Positions 8,598-17,507 are shown, numbered from the stretch's first letter. The stretch: 64,000 nt of DNA from Pseudotabrizicola alkalilacus (GCF_003443995.1 NZ_QWEY01000002.1:372001-436000); one strand, 5' to 3'. Notes: generated by a model not told the origin, from the sequence alone. Numbers and translations are program-made.

Positions 8598-10874
8598 ATG
8601 TCCCGATTCGCTGCGCCCATTGCCGAACAAATCTGGGACATGAAATACCGGTTCAAGGCGCAGGATGGCACAGCGATTGACGGCTCGGTTGAGGACACCT
8701 GGCGCAGGATCGCCCGCGCCATCGCCTCGGTCGAGACAGATCCGGCCAAATGGGAGGAAAAATTCTACCACGCGCTCGAAGATTTCAAATACCTGCCCGC
8801 CGGCCGGATCACCGCTGGCGCGGGCACCGGGCGGGCGGTCACGCTGTTCAACTGCTTTGTCATGGGCACGATCCCCGACAACATGGGCGGCATCTTTGAC
8901 GGGCTGAAAGAGGCCGCGCTGACCATGCAGCAGGGCGGCGGCATCGGCTATGATTTCAGCACCATCCGCCCGCGCGGGGCCGAGGTGAAGGGCGTCGCCG
9001 CCGATGCCTCTGGCCCGCTGTCGTTCATGGATGTCTGGGATGCGATGTGCCGCACCATCATGTCGGCCGGCAGCCGCCGGGGCGCGATGATGGCCACCAT
9101 GCGCTGCGACCACCCCGATATCGAGGCGTTCATCGAGGCCAAAAAAGACCCAGCCCGGCTGCGCATGTTCAACCTGTCGGTGCTGGTGACCGACCCGTTC
9201 ATGGCGGCGGTCAAGGCCGATGGCCCGTGGGAGCTGGTGTTTGATGGCCGCGTCTACAAGACGCTGCAGGCGCGCGATCTGTGGAACAAGATCATGCGCA
9301 ACACCTTTGATTTTGCCGAGCCGGGTGTGATCTTCATCGACCGTATCAACACGATGAACAACCTGTCCTATTGCGAGACCATCGCCGCCACCAACCCGTG
9401 TGGCGAACAGCCGTTGCCGCCTTATGGTGCCTGCCTGCTGGGTTCGATCAACATGGCCGCGCTGGTGAAGAACGCCTTTGCTGCCAATGCCGCCCTGGAT
9501 CTTGAGGCGCTGGATGATCTGGTCCGCACCGCCGTGCGGATGATGGACAACGTGGTGGATGCCAGCCGCTTCCCCTTGCCGCAACAAGAGGCCGAGGCGC
9601 GGGCAAAACGCCGGATCGGTCTGGGCGTCACCGGCCTTGCCGATGCGCTTCTGATGGTCGGCGCGCGCTATGGCAGCGTCGAGGCCGCGACGATCACCGA
9701 CACCTGGATGCACGCCATTGCCCGCGCTTCCTACCTCGCCTCGGTCGATCTGGCGCGCGAAAAGGGGGCCTTCCCGCTGTTTGACGCCGACAAATTCCTC
9801 GCCTCCGGCTCGCTTGCCCATATGGACGCCGATGTGAAGGACGCGATCCGCACCCACGGCATCCGCAACGCGCTGCTGACCTCCATCGCGCCGACCGGCA
9901 CCATCAGCCTCTATGCCGGCAATGTGTCGTCCGGCATCGAGCCGGTGTTTGCCTATGCCTACACCCGCAAGGTGCTGCAAAAAGACGGCTCGCGGACCGA
10001 GGAAGAGGTGGTCGATTACGCCGTCCGCCTGTGGCGCGAGAAAATGGGCGATGCGCCGCTGCCGGAGCATTTCGTGAATGCCCAGACCCTGCCGCCGCTG
10101 GATCACGTGCGCATGCAGGCTGCCGCGCAGAAATGGGTCGACTCCAGCATTTCGAAAACCATCAACTGTCCCGAAGACATCAGCTTTGAAGACTTCAAAG
10201 AGGTCTACATGGCCGCCTGGGATCAGGGCTGCAAAGGCTGCACCACTTACCGCCCCAATGACGTGACCGGCTCGGTGCTCAGCGTCTCCGAGGCGTCAGA
10301 CAAAACCCCGTCCGAAGCCCCGGCCAATGGCCAGCAGGATGGCGAGGTGATCTACCTGTCCGAACCGCTCGACCGCCCCGCCGCATTGGAGGGCGCGACC
10401 TACAAGCTGAAATGGCCCGGCTCCGAACACGCGCTCTACATCACCATCAACGATATCATCATTTCCGGCCACCGCCGCCCGTTCGAAGTGTTCATCAACT
10501 CCAAGAACATGGAGCATTTCGCCTGGACCGTTGCGCTGACCCGGATGGTCTCCGCCGTGTTCCGTCGGGGCGGTGACATCTCGTTTGTGGTCGAAGAACT
10601 GAAAGCCGTGTTCGACCCGCGCGGCGGGGCGTGGATGGAAGGCAAGTACATTCCGTCGATCCTCGCCGCCATCGGCGGCGTGATCGAACGCCACCTGATC
10701 GAGATCGGCTTTATCGAAGGCGAAGGCATGGGCCTGAAATCCGACCCCCATGCCGAAGTCGTCGCCATCGGCGCGCCGCGCGGCAAAAGCTGCTCCAGCT
10801 GCGGCAGCTTTGAGATGCGCATGATCGAGGGCTGCATGACCTGCGCCTCCTGCGGCTATTCCAAGTGCGGGTGA
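8598..10874 (+). CDS. nrdJ: Vitamin B12-dependent (class II) ribonucleotide reductase
   Basis: Adenosylcobalamin-dependent ribonucleoside reductase, 758 residues, making deoxyribonucleotides independently of oxygen. The catalytic loop is NPCGEQPLPPYGACLLGSIN (from about residue 266), holding the N-C-E active-site triad. The residues LLTSIAPTGTISL form the usual phosphate-binding stretch. The C-terminus has four cysteine pairs ending CASCGYSKCG, the redox-active and zinc-ribbon tail of this family. The start at 8598 (MSRFAAPIAEQIW) follows the family start and the promoter upstream. A near-perfect terminator follows at 10956. No nrdAB or nrdD is in the window. Confidence 0.95.
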   Translation: MSRFAAPIAEQIWDMKYRFKAQDGTAIDGSVEDTWRRIARAIASVETDPAKWEEKFYHALEDFKYLPAGRITAGAGTGRAVTLFNCFVMGTIPDNMGGIFDGLKEAALTMQQGGGIGYDFSTIRPRGAEVKGVAADASGPLSFMDVWDAMCRTIMSAGSRRGAMMATMRCDHPDIEAFIEAKKDPARLRMFNLSVLVTDPFMAAVKADGPWELVFDGRVYKTLQARDLWNKIMRNTFDFAEPGVIFIDRINTMNNLSYCETIAATNPCGEQPLPPYGACLLGSINMAALVKNAFAANAALDLEALDDLVRTAVRMMDNVVDASRFPLPQQEAEARAKRRIGLGVTGLADALLMVGARYGSVEAATITDTWMHAIARASYLASVDLAREKGAFPLFDADKFLASGSLAHMDADVKDAIRTHGIRNALLTSIAPTGTISLYAGNVSSGIEPVFAYAYTRKVLQKDGSRTEEEVVDYAVRLWREKMGDAPLPEHFVNAQTLPPLDHVRMQAAAQKWVDSSISKTINCPEDISFEDFKEVYMAAWDQGCKGCTTYRPNDVTGSVLSVSEASDKTPSEAPANGQQDGEVIYLSEPLDRPAALEGATYKLKWPGSEHALYITINDIIISGHRRPFEVFINSKNMEHFAWTVALTRMVSAVFRRGGDISFVVEELKAVFDPRGGAWMEGKYIPSILAAIGGVIERHLIEIGFIEGEGMGLKSDPHAEVVAIGAPRGKSCSSCGSFEMRMIEGCMTCASCGYSKCG

Positions 10875-10955
10875 GCACGGGAGTCGACAGGTGTAGGACA
10901 CACGAATAAATGACCATTTTGTAGGTTTTTTGTCCACTCCGCCACACATCAAATG

Positions 10956-10993
10956 ACCACCGAGAGGGAAACCTCTCGGTGGTTTCTTTATTT
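10956..10993 (+). terminator. Rho-independent terminator after nrdJ
   Basis: Perfect 12-base-pair stem ACCACCGAGAGG with a GAAA tetraloop, followed by TTCTTTATTTAT. It lies 82 bases after the nrdJ stop codon. Confidence 0.85.
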
Positions 10994-11187
10994 ATCAATG
11001 ACTTACTGGCGTTCTGCCCGCGTTCATCTCGACGCGCGCAGATGTCCGCGTTCGCCCTGATCCTCCTGTTGACCCCGGAGCCAAAATTGTCTTCCTAACC
11101 TTAATGAAAGCCTACAAATCCAAACGCGGGGACCCTGAAACCGATGAGGAGATCCTTCTAATTCCCGTCTTGGCCATCGTTGAGAAC
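10994..11187. other. Gene-poor stretch with a short open fragment
   Basis: No supportable gene. A short frame on the plus strand ends at the TAG at 11197-11199 with the segment KAYKSKRGDPETDEEILLIP, which looks like the end of a decayed gene, but I do not recognise it. It lies between the nrdJ terminator and an IS21 remnant, so it is probably scar sequence of the mobile-element patch. Confidence 0.3.
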
Positions 11188-11239
11188 CTAGCCCACTAGG
11201 GGCACAAGCCGCCAGCTGAAGCTCCCGAAAATCATCCTA

Positions 11240-11673
11240 TCAAGCTCGGTCGACACCTGCTCGACCGAAACGGAGAAGCATTGTGAAAAGACTGAAAGCG
11301 ATCCAGCTGCATCCACAGAAGGATACCCGGGCATAGGAACCCGTGAAGCCAAGCGCCACGAGATCGGCGTGCAACTGCTTTCGTGCAACTGCTTTACGGT
11401 CCGTCGCTGTTTGCGCGACTTGCCAGCCTCGGTCTTCAGCCAACACGCCAGCTTGTCGGCACAGGGATCAATCTTGCTGTGCCGCTCCGGCGTCGCGAAC
11501 TGCGGTTCAACCGTCCCAGCCTTCAGATGCTTCTTGATTGTGTTGCGGGATAAGTCAGTGCGTCGGGCAATCTCGCGGATCGCAAGCCCATGCCGCAAAC
11601 GCAGCGTAAAAGCAGCGTGCGAATGATGTTCAATAGTCCCATGTGGATCACTCCGTTGCCCCCCGTCGCTCAC
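11240..11673 (-). pseudogene. Decayed IS21-family transposase IstA
   Basis: The frame starting at 11673 reads HGLAIREIARRTDLSRNTIK, the helix-turn-helix of IS21 IstA proteins, then a conserved ADKLACWLKTEAGKSRKQRR block up to KQLH. At that point a 14-base tandem duplication (11368-11395) shifts the frame; removing one copy restores HADLVALGFTGSYARV, the expected continuation. After about 11325 similarity stops: the integrase core (DDE) and istB are absent. The element is therefore dead by both frameshift and deletion. Confidence 0.75.
11368..11395. repeat. 14-base tandem duplication that frameshifts istA
   Basis: CGTGCAACTGCTTT occurs twice with no gap (11368-11381 and 11382-11395). Two copies instead of one add 14 bases and throw the IstA frame by two; collapsing them restores a family-like sequence. 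Confidence 0.85.
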
Positions 11674-11694
11674 CGCGCGGGAGAAGGGTCACAT

Positions 11695-11752
11695 GGGTCA
11701 AATCTCAACGAAAATTATACGCCTACCCGGGTCAGTTCTGGGTGAAAATCAT
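11695..11752. repeat. Tandem imperfect terminal repeats of the IS21 remnant
   Basis: Two 24-base imperfect repeats, at 11695-11718 and 11729-11752, both begin GGGTCA and end AAAAT(T/C)AT. IS21 elements characteristically carry several such repeats just outside the istA start, which is where these lie. They mark the left end of the decayed element. Confidence 0.6.
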
Positions 11753-11758
11753 CAGTCT

Positions 11759-11806
11759 GACATGACCCAGCCCCCGCGTTGGGTAAGGCAGGGGCTGTCT
11801 CATGTC
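11759..11806. repeat. Long imperfect inverted repeat
   Basis: Arms GACATGACCCAGCCCC (11759-11774) and GGGGCTGTCTCATGTC (11791-11806) pair at 14 of 16 positions around a 16-base loop. There is no U-tract on either strand. It could form an RNA hairpin at the 3' end of the 25-residue peptide gene transcript, or be part of the mobile-element end. Confidence 0.5.
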
Positions 11807-11861
11807 GGGGCAGGCCAGTCGGTCCTGATCAGAAGTCGGTCCTGAGCAAAATCGGGCGCGC

Positions 11862-11939
11862 TCAGAACACGTCGATCAGGTAGAGAATGATGATGATCGG
11901 GATCGGAATGCCGATCAGCCAAGCTAAAGCACCTTTCAT
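11862..11939 (-). CDS. 25-residue single-span membrane peptide
   Basis: ATG at 11939 is preceded by a strong AGGAAAGGA ribosome-binding site and followed by 24 codons and TGA. The peptide starts MKGALAWLIGIPIPIIIILY and ends LIDVF. It has a short basic N-terminus, then one hydrophobic segment with a GIPIP motif long enough to span a membrane once. It has the look of the tiny inner-membrane peptides found in many Proteobacteria, but I cannot assign a named family or function. It is a lone gene within the accessory patch. Confidence 0.6.
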   Translation of the reverse strand: MKGALAWLIGIPIPIIIILYLIDVF

Positions 11940-12079
11940 GGGATGTCCTTTCCTGAAGAAGTTGCCGGTCAACGCCGGACAGGGACTTTGGGTTCCGTGA
12001 TTTTGGCGGGTTAGGTGGACGCACGGGTGGTCAGGCGCCATTCAGGTGGCGTTAACCCTGTCGTGGCACCCTGTGGCCG

Positions 12080-12418
12080 ATGCCGGAGTATGTCAGACCA
12101 AAGGTCAGCGGAGCGCGGGTGTTCTTCACCCTTTGCCTCGCTGCGCGCGGCAGTGACCTCTTGGTGCGGGAGATCGACTGTCTGCGCCGTGCGGTGGCGC
12201 AGACGCGGGTGGAGCGCCCCTTTGGGATCAAGGCCTGGGTGGTGCTGCCGGACCACCTGCACTGCGTGTGGCAGCTGCCGGTGGGGGACGGGGATTTTGC
12301 GCTGCGGTGGGGGGCGATCAAGGCGCGGTTCTCGATGGGGATGCGTAGGGCGCGCACCCGTCCACGCCACAACAGGTGGGAGTTGCGTAGGCGAGGGCAC
12401 GGCGCGCATGAACAATAA
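12080..12418 (+). pseudogene. Truncated REP-associated tyrosine transposase (RAYT, IS200-like)
   Basis: The opening MPEYVRPKVSGARVFFTLCL, the block LLVREIDCLRRAV and AWVVLPDHLHCVW are characteristic of RAYT/Y1 transposases; HLH is the metal-binding histidine pair. After RWGAIKARFS the family sequence stops: the segment WQRRFWEH-like region and the catalytic tyrosine region expected downstream are missing, and the frame ends in a basic low-complexity tail of 25 or so residues. The gene is therefore a 3'-deleted, probably inactive copy. It matters because RAYTs elsewhere mobilise REP palindromes, and REP-like palindromes occur in this window. Confidence 0.75.
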
Positions 12419-12440
12419 ACGCGTTTGAAGTCGTTGATGG

Positions 12441-13115
12441 TTAATCGTGGCAGGAACGCAAGTCTCTTAACAACTTTCCGCTACCCCGGTGACAATCTTT
12501 CAGGAATGCAATAGCTGGTTTTCCCGCAGACGTTGCAAACGCTAGAATTTCTTCTGTTCTTTCAATGTTTAAAGGCTGTATTGCCCCTGATTGATCAAAC
12601 GCGTTACCTGAAAAGGAAATATTTCCGTTCCTGATAGTCATTGCCTTAATATAAAGGTTTTGGCCTGCTCCAAGTCCGATGCTCGTTGTAATTCTTTTCT
12701 CTTCGATTTCTGCATCACTTTCGTGCCGAGTGCTCGCTACTTCCAGCATTTTTGACAGCCATTCATATTCGGGAGTAGAGAAGGGCTGGATTGAGTGCAA
12801 GAAATCATATGTCCGTGGTGACTTCTCGTTCAATGTTCCAAGTTGGCTTTTCTGAAGATAGGCATCGAATTCAGCTAAGGTCTTTCTCATTGGAAAGTAG
12901 ACGTTTGCCTTATTTTTTCCTGGATCTCGATTGTTGAATTTTTTCCAAACCTCATTCATCTCTCGATCAAGCAAAAGCGCCAGCTTGGTTGAAACATCTG
13001 AGACTGCGCCTCCCAGCGCAGTCAGACTTTTCTCCAATTTGTAGTCAGCGTCGGCATGTTCGATGTCACGAAATGCCGTTCTGAGTTTTTCTTGATAGCT
13101 AACGGGTAGAAGCAA
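12441..13115 (-). CDS. Hypothetical protein, AT-rich, directly behind ettA
   Basis: A 224-residue protein that I do not recognise. It has no membrane segment or signal peptide. The first 110 residues are charged and helical, followed by a central part rich in beta-prone and polar residues (from about 140) including GNISFSGNAFDQSGAIQPLN. Base composition is far lower in GC than ettA and nadD, so it was probably acquired. Its ATG lies five bases after the ettA stop codon, on the same strand, so it may be expressed by read-through from ettA. The same patch holds IS21 and RAYT remnants. Confidence 0.6.
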   Translation of the reverse strand: MLLPVSYQEKLRTAFRDIEHADADYKLEKSLTALGGAVSDVSTKLALLLDREMNEVWKKFNNRDPGKNKANVYFPMRKTLAEFDAYLQKSQLGTLNEKSPRTYDFLHSIQPFSTPEYEWLSKMLEVASTRHESDAEIEEKRITTSIGLGAGQNLYIKAMTIRNGNISFSGNAFDQSGAIQPLNIERTEEILAFATSAGKPAIAFLKDCHRGSGKLLRDLRSCHD

Positions 13116-13120
13116 TTCGC

Positions 13121-14776
13121 CTACCTGCTGAACCGCTTGTACTTCACCCGCTTCGGCTCCAGTGCGTCTGGCCCCAGACGGCGGATTTTGTCTTCTTCAT
13201 AGGCCTGGAAGTTGCCTTCGAACCATTCCACGTGGGCGTCGCCCTCAAACGCCAGAATATGCGTGCAGAGGCGGTCGAGGAAGAAGCGGTCGTGGCTGAT
13301 GATCACGGCGCAGCCGGCGAAGTCTTCGATGGCCGATTCCAGCGCTTGCAGGGTTTCCACGTCCAGATCGTTGGTCGGTTCGTCAAGGAGCAGCACGTTG
13401 CCGCCCGAGCGCAGCAGTTTGGCCATGTGGACGCGGTTACGCTCCCCACCCGACAGCAGGCCGACTTTTTTCTGCTGGTCGGTGCCTTTGAAGTTGAACG
13501 CCCCGGTGTAGACCCGGCTGTTCATCTGCATGTCGCCGAGCTGGATGATTTCCGACCCGCCCGAGATTTCCTCCCACACGTTCTTGTTCGGGTCCAGCGC
13601 GTCGCGGGACTGGTCGACGTAGGAGAGTTTCACGGTGTCGCCCAGCGTGACGGTGCCCTCATCCGGCTGTTCCTGTCCGGTGAGCATGCGGAACAGGGTG
13701 GATTTGCCGGCACCATTGGGGCCGATGACGCCGACGATGGCCCCCGGCGGGATGGTGAAGGTCAGATCCTCGATCAACAGCTTGTCGCCCATGGCTTTTT
13801 TCAGGCCGGTCACCTCGATCACCTTGTTGCCCAGACGTTCGCCGTTGGGGATGATGATATGCGCGTTCGACGAGCGTTCCAGCACGGTCTGGCCCGCCAT
13901 CTCGTTGTAGCGCGCAATCCGGGCCTTGCCCTTGGCCTGGCGTGCCTTGGCACCGGAGCGGATCCATTCCAGTTCTTTTTCCAGCGCTTTTTGCTTGGAT
14001 TTGTCCTCGCGCGCCTCTTGCTGCATGCGCTTGGCCTTTTGATCCAGCCAGGCGGAATAGTTGCCCTCGTACGGGATGCCGCGGCCGCGATCGAGTTCGA
14101 GAATCCAGCTGGTAATGTCGTCGAGGAAATAGCGGTCATGGGTGACGATCAGGATGGTGCCCTTGTAGGCGATCAGGTGCTTTTGCAGCCAGGCAATCGA
14201 TTCGGCGTCCAAATGGTTGGTCGGTTCGTCAAGCAGCAGCATGTCGGGCGCTTCGAGCAGCAGTTTGCACAAAGCCACGCGGCGGCGTTCACCGCCCGAC
14301 AGGTCATCGACATTGGCGTCATCCGGCGGGCAGCGCAGCGCATCCATCGCCACGCCGACGGTGGCTTCCAGCTCCCACAGGTTGCCGGCGTCGATCTGGT
14401 CTTGCAGGGCCGCCATCTCATCCGCCGTCTCGTCCGAGTAGTTCATGGCGAGTTCGTTGTAGCGTTCCAGAATGGCGGTCTGCTTGGCGACGCCCAGCAT
14501 GACGTTTTCTTTCACGTTCAGGGCCGGGTCGAGGTAGGGTTCCTGCGCCAGATAGCCGACTTTGGCGCCTTTCGCGGCCCAGGCTTCGCCTTTGAAGTCG
14601 GTGTCCATGCCCGCCATGATCTTCAGCAGGGTGGATTTACCCGCGCCGTTGACGCCGACGACGCCGATCTTGACGCCGGGCAGGAAGTTCAGGTGAATGT
14701 TTTCAAAGCATTTCTTGCCACCGGGATAGGTCTTTGAGACGCCTTCCATGTGGTAAACGTATTGATAGCTGGCCAT
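13121..14776 (-). CDS. ettA: Energy-dependent translational throttle protein (ABC-F ATPase)
   Basis: A 551-residue ABC-F protein that binds the ribosomal E site and couples early elongation to the ATP/ADP ratio. Two ATPase domains are visible: Walker A GVNGAGKST at 41-49 and GPNGAGKST near 355, with signatures LSGGERRRVAL near 160 and LSGGERNRVHM near 440. The charged linker between them (about 245-320) contains the KARQAKGKARIARYNEM segment typical of EttA. The start at 14776 (MASYQYVYHMEGVSKTYPGG) matches the family; the upstream open frame is spurious. It is divergent from nadD. Confidence 0.93.
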   Translation of the reverse strand: MASYQYVYHMEGVSKTYPGGKKCFENIHLNFLPGVKIGVVGVNGAGKSTLLKIMAGMDTDFKGEAWAAKGAKVGYLAQEPYLDPALNVKENVMLGVAKQTAILERYNELAMNYSDETADEMAALQDQIDAGNLWELEATVGVAMDALRCPPDDANVDDLSGGERRRVALCKLLLEAPDMLLLDEPTNHLDAESIAWLQKHLIAYKGTILIVTHDRYFLDDITSWILELDRGRGIPYEGNYSAWLDQKAKRMQQEAREDKSKQKALEKELEWIRSGAKARQAKGKARIARYNEMAGQTVLERSSNAHIIIPNGERLGNKVIEVTGLKKAMGDKLLIEDLTFTIPPGAIVGVIGPNGAGKSTLFRMLTGQEQPDEGTVTLGDTVKLSYVDQSRDALDPNKNVWEEISGGSEIIQLGDMQMNSRVYTGAFNFKGTDQQKKVGLLSGGERNRVHMAKLLRSGGNVLLLDEPTNDLDVETLQALESAIEDFAGCAVIISHDRFFLDRLCTHILAFEGDAHVEWFEGNFQAYEEDKIRRLGPDALEPKRVKYKRFSR

Positions 14777-14901
14777 GTGTACTCTCCGGTGTCGCGGGGC
14801 GACTGATGCGCGCGTGTGTCTGGGTTGCCCCTGATGTAGCGATATTGCTGGACAAGGGCAACGCGGCAGGGGCACTTTGGCCCGCCAAATAAGGGGGCGG
14901 T

Positions 14902-15513
14902 ATGCGGGTCGGGTTTCCGGTTGCGGGCAAAGGGCAGGTCGTGGGGCTGTTGGGCGGGTCGTTTGACCCGGCGCATGAGGGGCATGCTCATATCACGCGC
15001 GAGGCGATCAAGCGGCTGGGTCTGGATCAGGTGTGGTGGCTGGTGTCGCCCGGCAACCCGCTGAAGGCGCGGCAACCGGCGCCGATGGCAGACCGCATCG
15101 CGCGGGGGCGGGCGGTGATGCGGCACCCGAAAGTCAAGATCACCGATCTGGAGGCGCGGCTGGGCACGCGGTTCACCTATGAAACGGTGGTGTGGTTGCA
15201 GGCGCTGTATCCCGGGGTGCGGTTTGTCTGGCTGATGGGGGCGGACAATCTGGTGCAGTTCCACCGCTGGGACCGTTGGCGCGATATCCTGCGCGCCGTG
15301 CCGGTGGCAGTGCTGGCGCGGCCCGGTCTGGGCGTCAAGGCGCGGCTGAGCCGGGCGGCGCAGGCGTTTCGCGGCAAGCAGCTGGACCGGGGCGAAGGCT
15401 TGCGTGGCTCGCGGCGGCCGCCGGTCTGGGCGTTCATCAACCTGCCGATGAACGGGGCCAGCAGCACGGCCATCCGCGCGCGGGGTGACTGGCGCAGTGG
15501 CGCGGGAACGTGA
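14902..15513 (+). CDS. nadD: Nicotinate-nucleotide adenylyltransferase
   Basis: NAD biosynthesis enzyme transferring AMP to nicotinate mononucleotide, 203 residues. The nucleotidyltransferase motif [11 protein letters not shown] lies at 18-28 with the HxGH histidines at 25 and 28, and the second signature SSTAIRAR is near residue 190. Length is normal for the family. Unlike many bacteria, it is not followed by rsfS; the next gene is the PBP dacB, 53 bases downstream. Confidence 0.93.
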   Translation: MRVGFPVAGKGQVVGLLGGSFDPAHEGHAHITREAIKRLGLDQVWWLVSPGNPLKARQPAPMADRIARGRAVMRHPKVKITDLEARLGTRFTYETVVWLQALYPGVRFVWLMGADNLVQFHRWDRWRDILRAVPVAVLARPGLGVKARLSRAAQAFRGKQLDRGEGLRGSRRPPVWAFINLPMNGASSTAIRARGDWRSGAGT

Positions 15514-15566
15514 TGGCCGCGCGGTTGCTTGCCCATGGGCAGATCGCCTAGGATGCGGCGGCAAGA

Positions 15567-17072
15567 ATGGGGCGGACGATGATTTCCAAGGGTATTTCCC
15601 GGCGGCAGATTTTGGGCGGGTTGCTGGCAGGCGCGGCTGTTGCGGCGGCGGTGCCCGGCTTTGCCGAGGCCCCGGCCCGCTCCCCCCGCCCGGTGCCGCG
15701 TGGCGGACAAAAACCCGCGCTGCGCACCACTTCGGCCGAAGCGCTGATCGCGGCGGCCAAGCTGGGCGAGGCGGCGGTGGCCAGCTATGTCGTGATGGAT
15801 GCCGCCAGCGGCACGGTGCTGGAGCAGCGTGAGGCGCAGATCGGGATGCCGCCTGCCAGCGTGGCCAAGGCGGTGACCGCGCTTTATGCGCTGGCGCGGC
15901 TGGGCCCCGGTTTCCGCTTTCGTACCCGCGTTCTGGCGACCGGGCCGGTTGTCGCGGGCGTGGTGCAGGGGGATATCCTGCTGGTGGGTGCGGGCGATCC
16001 GACCTTGCAGACCGATCAGCTGGGCGATCTGGCGGCGGCGCTTGCGGCGCGTGGGGTCAAATCGGCCACCGGGCGTTTTCTGACCTGGGACCGCGCCTTG
16101 CCGCCGGTGCTGCGGATCAGTGACGAGCAGCCGGTGCAGGTCGGCTACAACCCGTCGATCAGCGGGCTGAACCTGAATTTCAATCGCGTGCATTTCGAAT
16201 GGAAACGCGCCAACAACGGCTGGTCCACCGCGATGGATGCGCGCGGAGACAGGTTTGTGCCCGCTGTGCGCATGGCGCGGATGCAGGTGGTGTCGCGTGA
16301 TACGCCGGTATTTACCTATCAGACCTCTGACGCCGCGGATGAGTGGACTGTTGCTGCGGGCGCATTGGGCAAGGGCGGCAGCCGCTGGCTGCCAGTGCGC
16401 CACCCGGCAGTGTATGTCGGCGAGGTGTTTCAGACATTGGCAAAGGCGCAGGGCATCACCTTGTCCGCGCCGCAACCGTTGCAGGCCGAGCCATCAGGGC
16501 AAGAGCTGGCAGCGGTGGAAAGTGCGCCACTGCCCGAAATCCTGCGCGACATGCTGCGGTTTTCCACCAATATCACCGCTGAGGCTTTGGGCCTGCGCGC
16601 CTCGGGGGCCGCCGATCTGGCGGCCTCGGGCGCGGCGATGTCGGATTGGGCGCGCGCGACCTATGGCGTGGGGTGCCGCTTTGTCGATCACTCCGGGCTT
16701 GGATCGGCGTCACGGGTGACAGCGCAGGATATGGCGCAGATCATCCGGCAGGCGCATATGGCGGGCGCAGGGGTGCAGCCGTTGTTCCGCAATCTGGGCC
16801 TGCGCGATGCCAAGGGCAAAGAGATTGCCAACCATCCGGTGCGGGTCACCGCCAAAAGCGGCACGCTGAACTTTGTTTCGGGTCTGGCCGGGCATATCCG
16901 GCCGCCGCAGGGGCGTGAGCTTATCTTTGCGATCTTTCTGGGCGATACCGCCCGCCGCGACGCGCTGGCCGAGGCGGATCGTGAGGCCCCGCCGGGCGGT
17001 CAGGCCTGGACCGCGCGCGCCCGCAGCCTGCAATGGCAGCTGCTGGCCCGCTGGTCCGGGGTTTACGCCTGA
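15567..17072 (+). CDS. dacB: D-alanyl-D-alanine carboxypeptidase/endopeptidase (PBP4, S13)
   Basis: A 501-residue periplasmic peptidoglycan hydrolase of peptidase family S13. A twin-arginine-like signal begins SRRQILGGLLAGAA, with cleavage expected near residue 30. The three active-site motifs are SVAK (98-101), STN (333-335) and KSG (430-432, in place of KTG). The long insert between the first and second motifs is typical of PBP4. An alternative ATG at 15579 would shorten the N-terminus by four residues and place the twin arginine closer to the start. It follows nadD closely and may share its transcript. Confidence 0.9.
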   Translation: MGRTMISKGISRRQILGGLLAGAAVAAAVPGFAEAPARSPRPVPRGGQKPALRTTSAEALIAAAKLGEAAVASYVVMDAASGTVLEQREAQIGMPPASVAKAVTALYALARLGPGFRFRTRVLATGPVVAGVVQGDILLVGAGDPTLQTDQLGDLAAALAARGVKSATGRFLTWDRALPPVLRISDEQPVQVGYNPSISGLNLNFNRVHFEWKRANNGWSTAMDARGDRFVPAVRMARMQVVSRDTPVFTYQTSDAADEWTVAAGALGKGGSRWLPVRHPAVYVGEVFQTLAKAQGITLSAPQPLQAEPSGQELAAVESAPLPEILRDMLRFSTNITAEALGLRASGAADLAASGAAMSDWARATYGVGCRFVDHSGLGSASRVTAQDMAQIIRQAHMAGAGVQPLFRNLGLRDAKGKEIANHPVRVTAKSGTLNFVSGLAGHIRPPQGRELIFAIFLGDTARRDALAEADREAPPGGQAWTARARSLQWQLLARWSGVYA

Positions 17073-17084
17073 CCCCGCAGCCTG

Positions 17085-17507
17085 TCAGGGCCGCAGATGC
17101 CGCACCCGCGCGCCCCATTCGATCGCAGCGGCATGCAGCCGGTCAATCGCCAGCTCTTCGCGCACCTCTTCGAGCATGCGCAGCTCCATGTCGCGCAGCT
17201 TGCCATCGGCCGACACCACATCGCAGGCCAGCGCATAGGCGGTTTCGCGCAGTCGTTCCGGCAAGGCATCGCGGATCAGGCCGAACAGCGCATCCAGCCC
17301 GTCTTCTTCCTCGAACAGGTCAAACACGATCTGGCTGACGGTGCGGATGCGGTCGGAATCATATGCAGCAAACACCGGCATGTGATTGACCATGCGCTGG
17401 ATCGCCACCAGTTCTGACGTGCGCATCTGCTCGTCCGCGGCCGAAACCGCCACCATCACGGCAATCAGCGCGTCCTGTGGTGACATCGACGGGGGCGTAT
17501 CGGGCAT
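17085..17507 (-). CDS. TerB-like (TerB/DjlA N-terminal) protein
   Basis: A 140-residue helical protein with the two-repeat TerB layout: VAVSAADEQMRTSELVAIQRM near residue 16 and ALACDVVSADGKLRDMELRML near residue 95, both with the acidic A-DG/E-E pattern that may bind metal. I set the start at 17507 (MPDTPPSMSPQ) because AAGGAA lies just upstream. Cellular role is unknown; the tellurite label comes only from the family name. It is convergent with dacB and divergent from lysS. Confidence 0.75.
   Translation of the reverse strand: MPDTPPSMSPQDALIAVMVAVSAADEQMRTSELVAIQRMVNHMPVFAAYDSDRIRTVSQIVFDLFEEEDGLDALFGLIRDALPERLRETAYALACDVVSADGKLRDMELRMLEEVREELAIDRLHAAAIEWGARVRHLRP

Noticed and set aside
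8313-10106. Long open frame antisense to nrdJ
   Set aside because: It shadows nrdJ and the start of the DUF1489 gene, with His/Arg/Gly-rich nonsense composition.
12011-12428. Extra frames in and around the RAYT locus on either strand
   Set aside because: Only the 12080-12418 frame shows family sequence; the others are basic shadow translations.
17085-17507. Tellurite resistance function for the TerB-like gene
   Set aside because: There is no ter gene cluster; the name comes only from the fold family.
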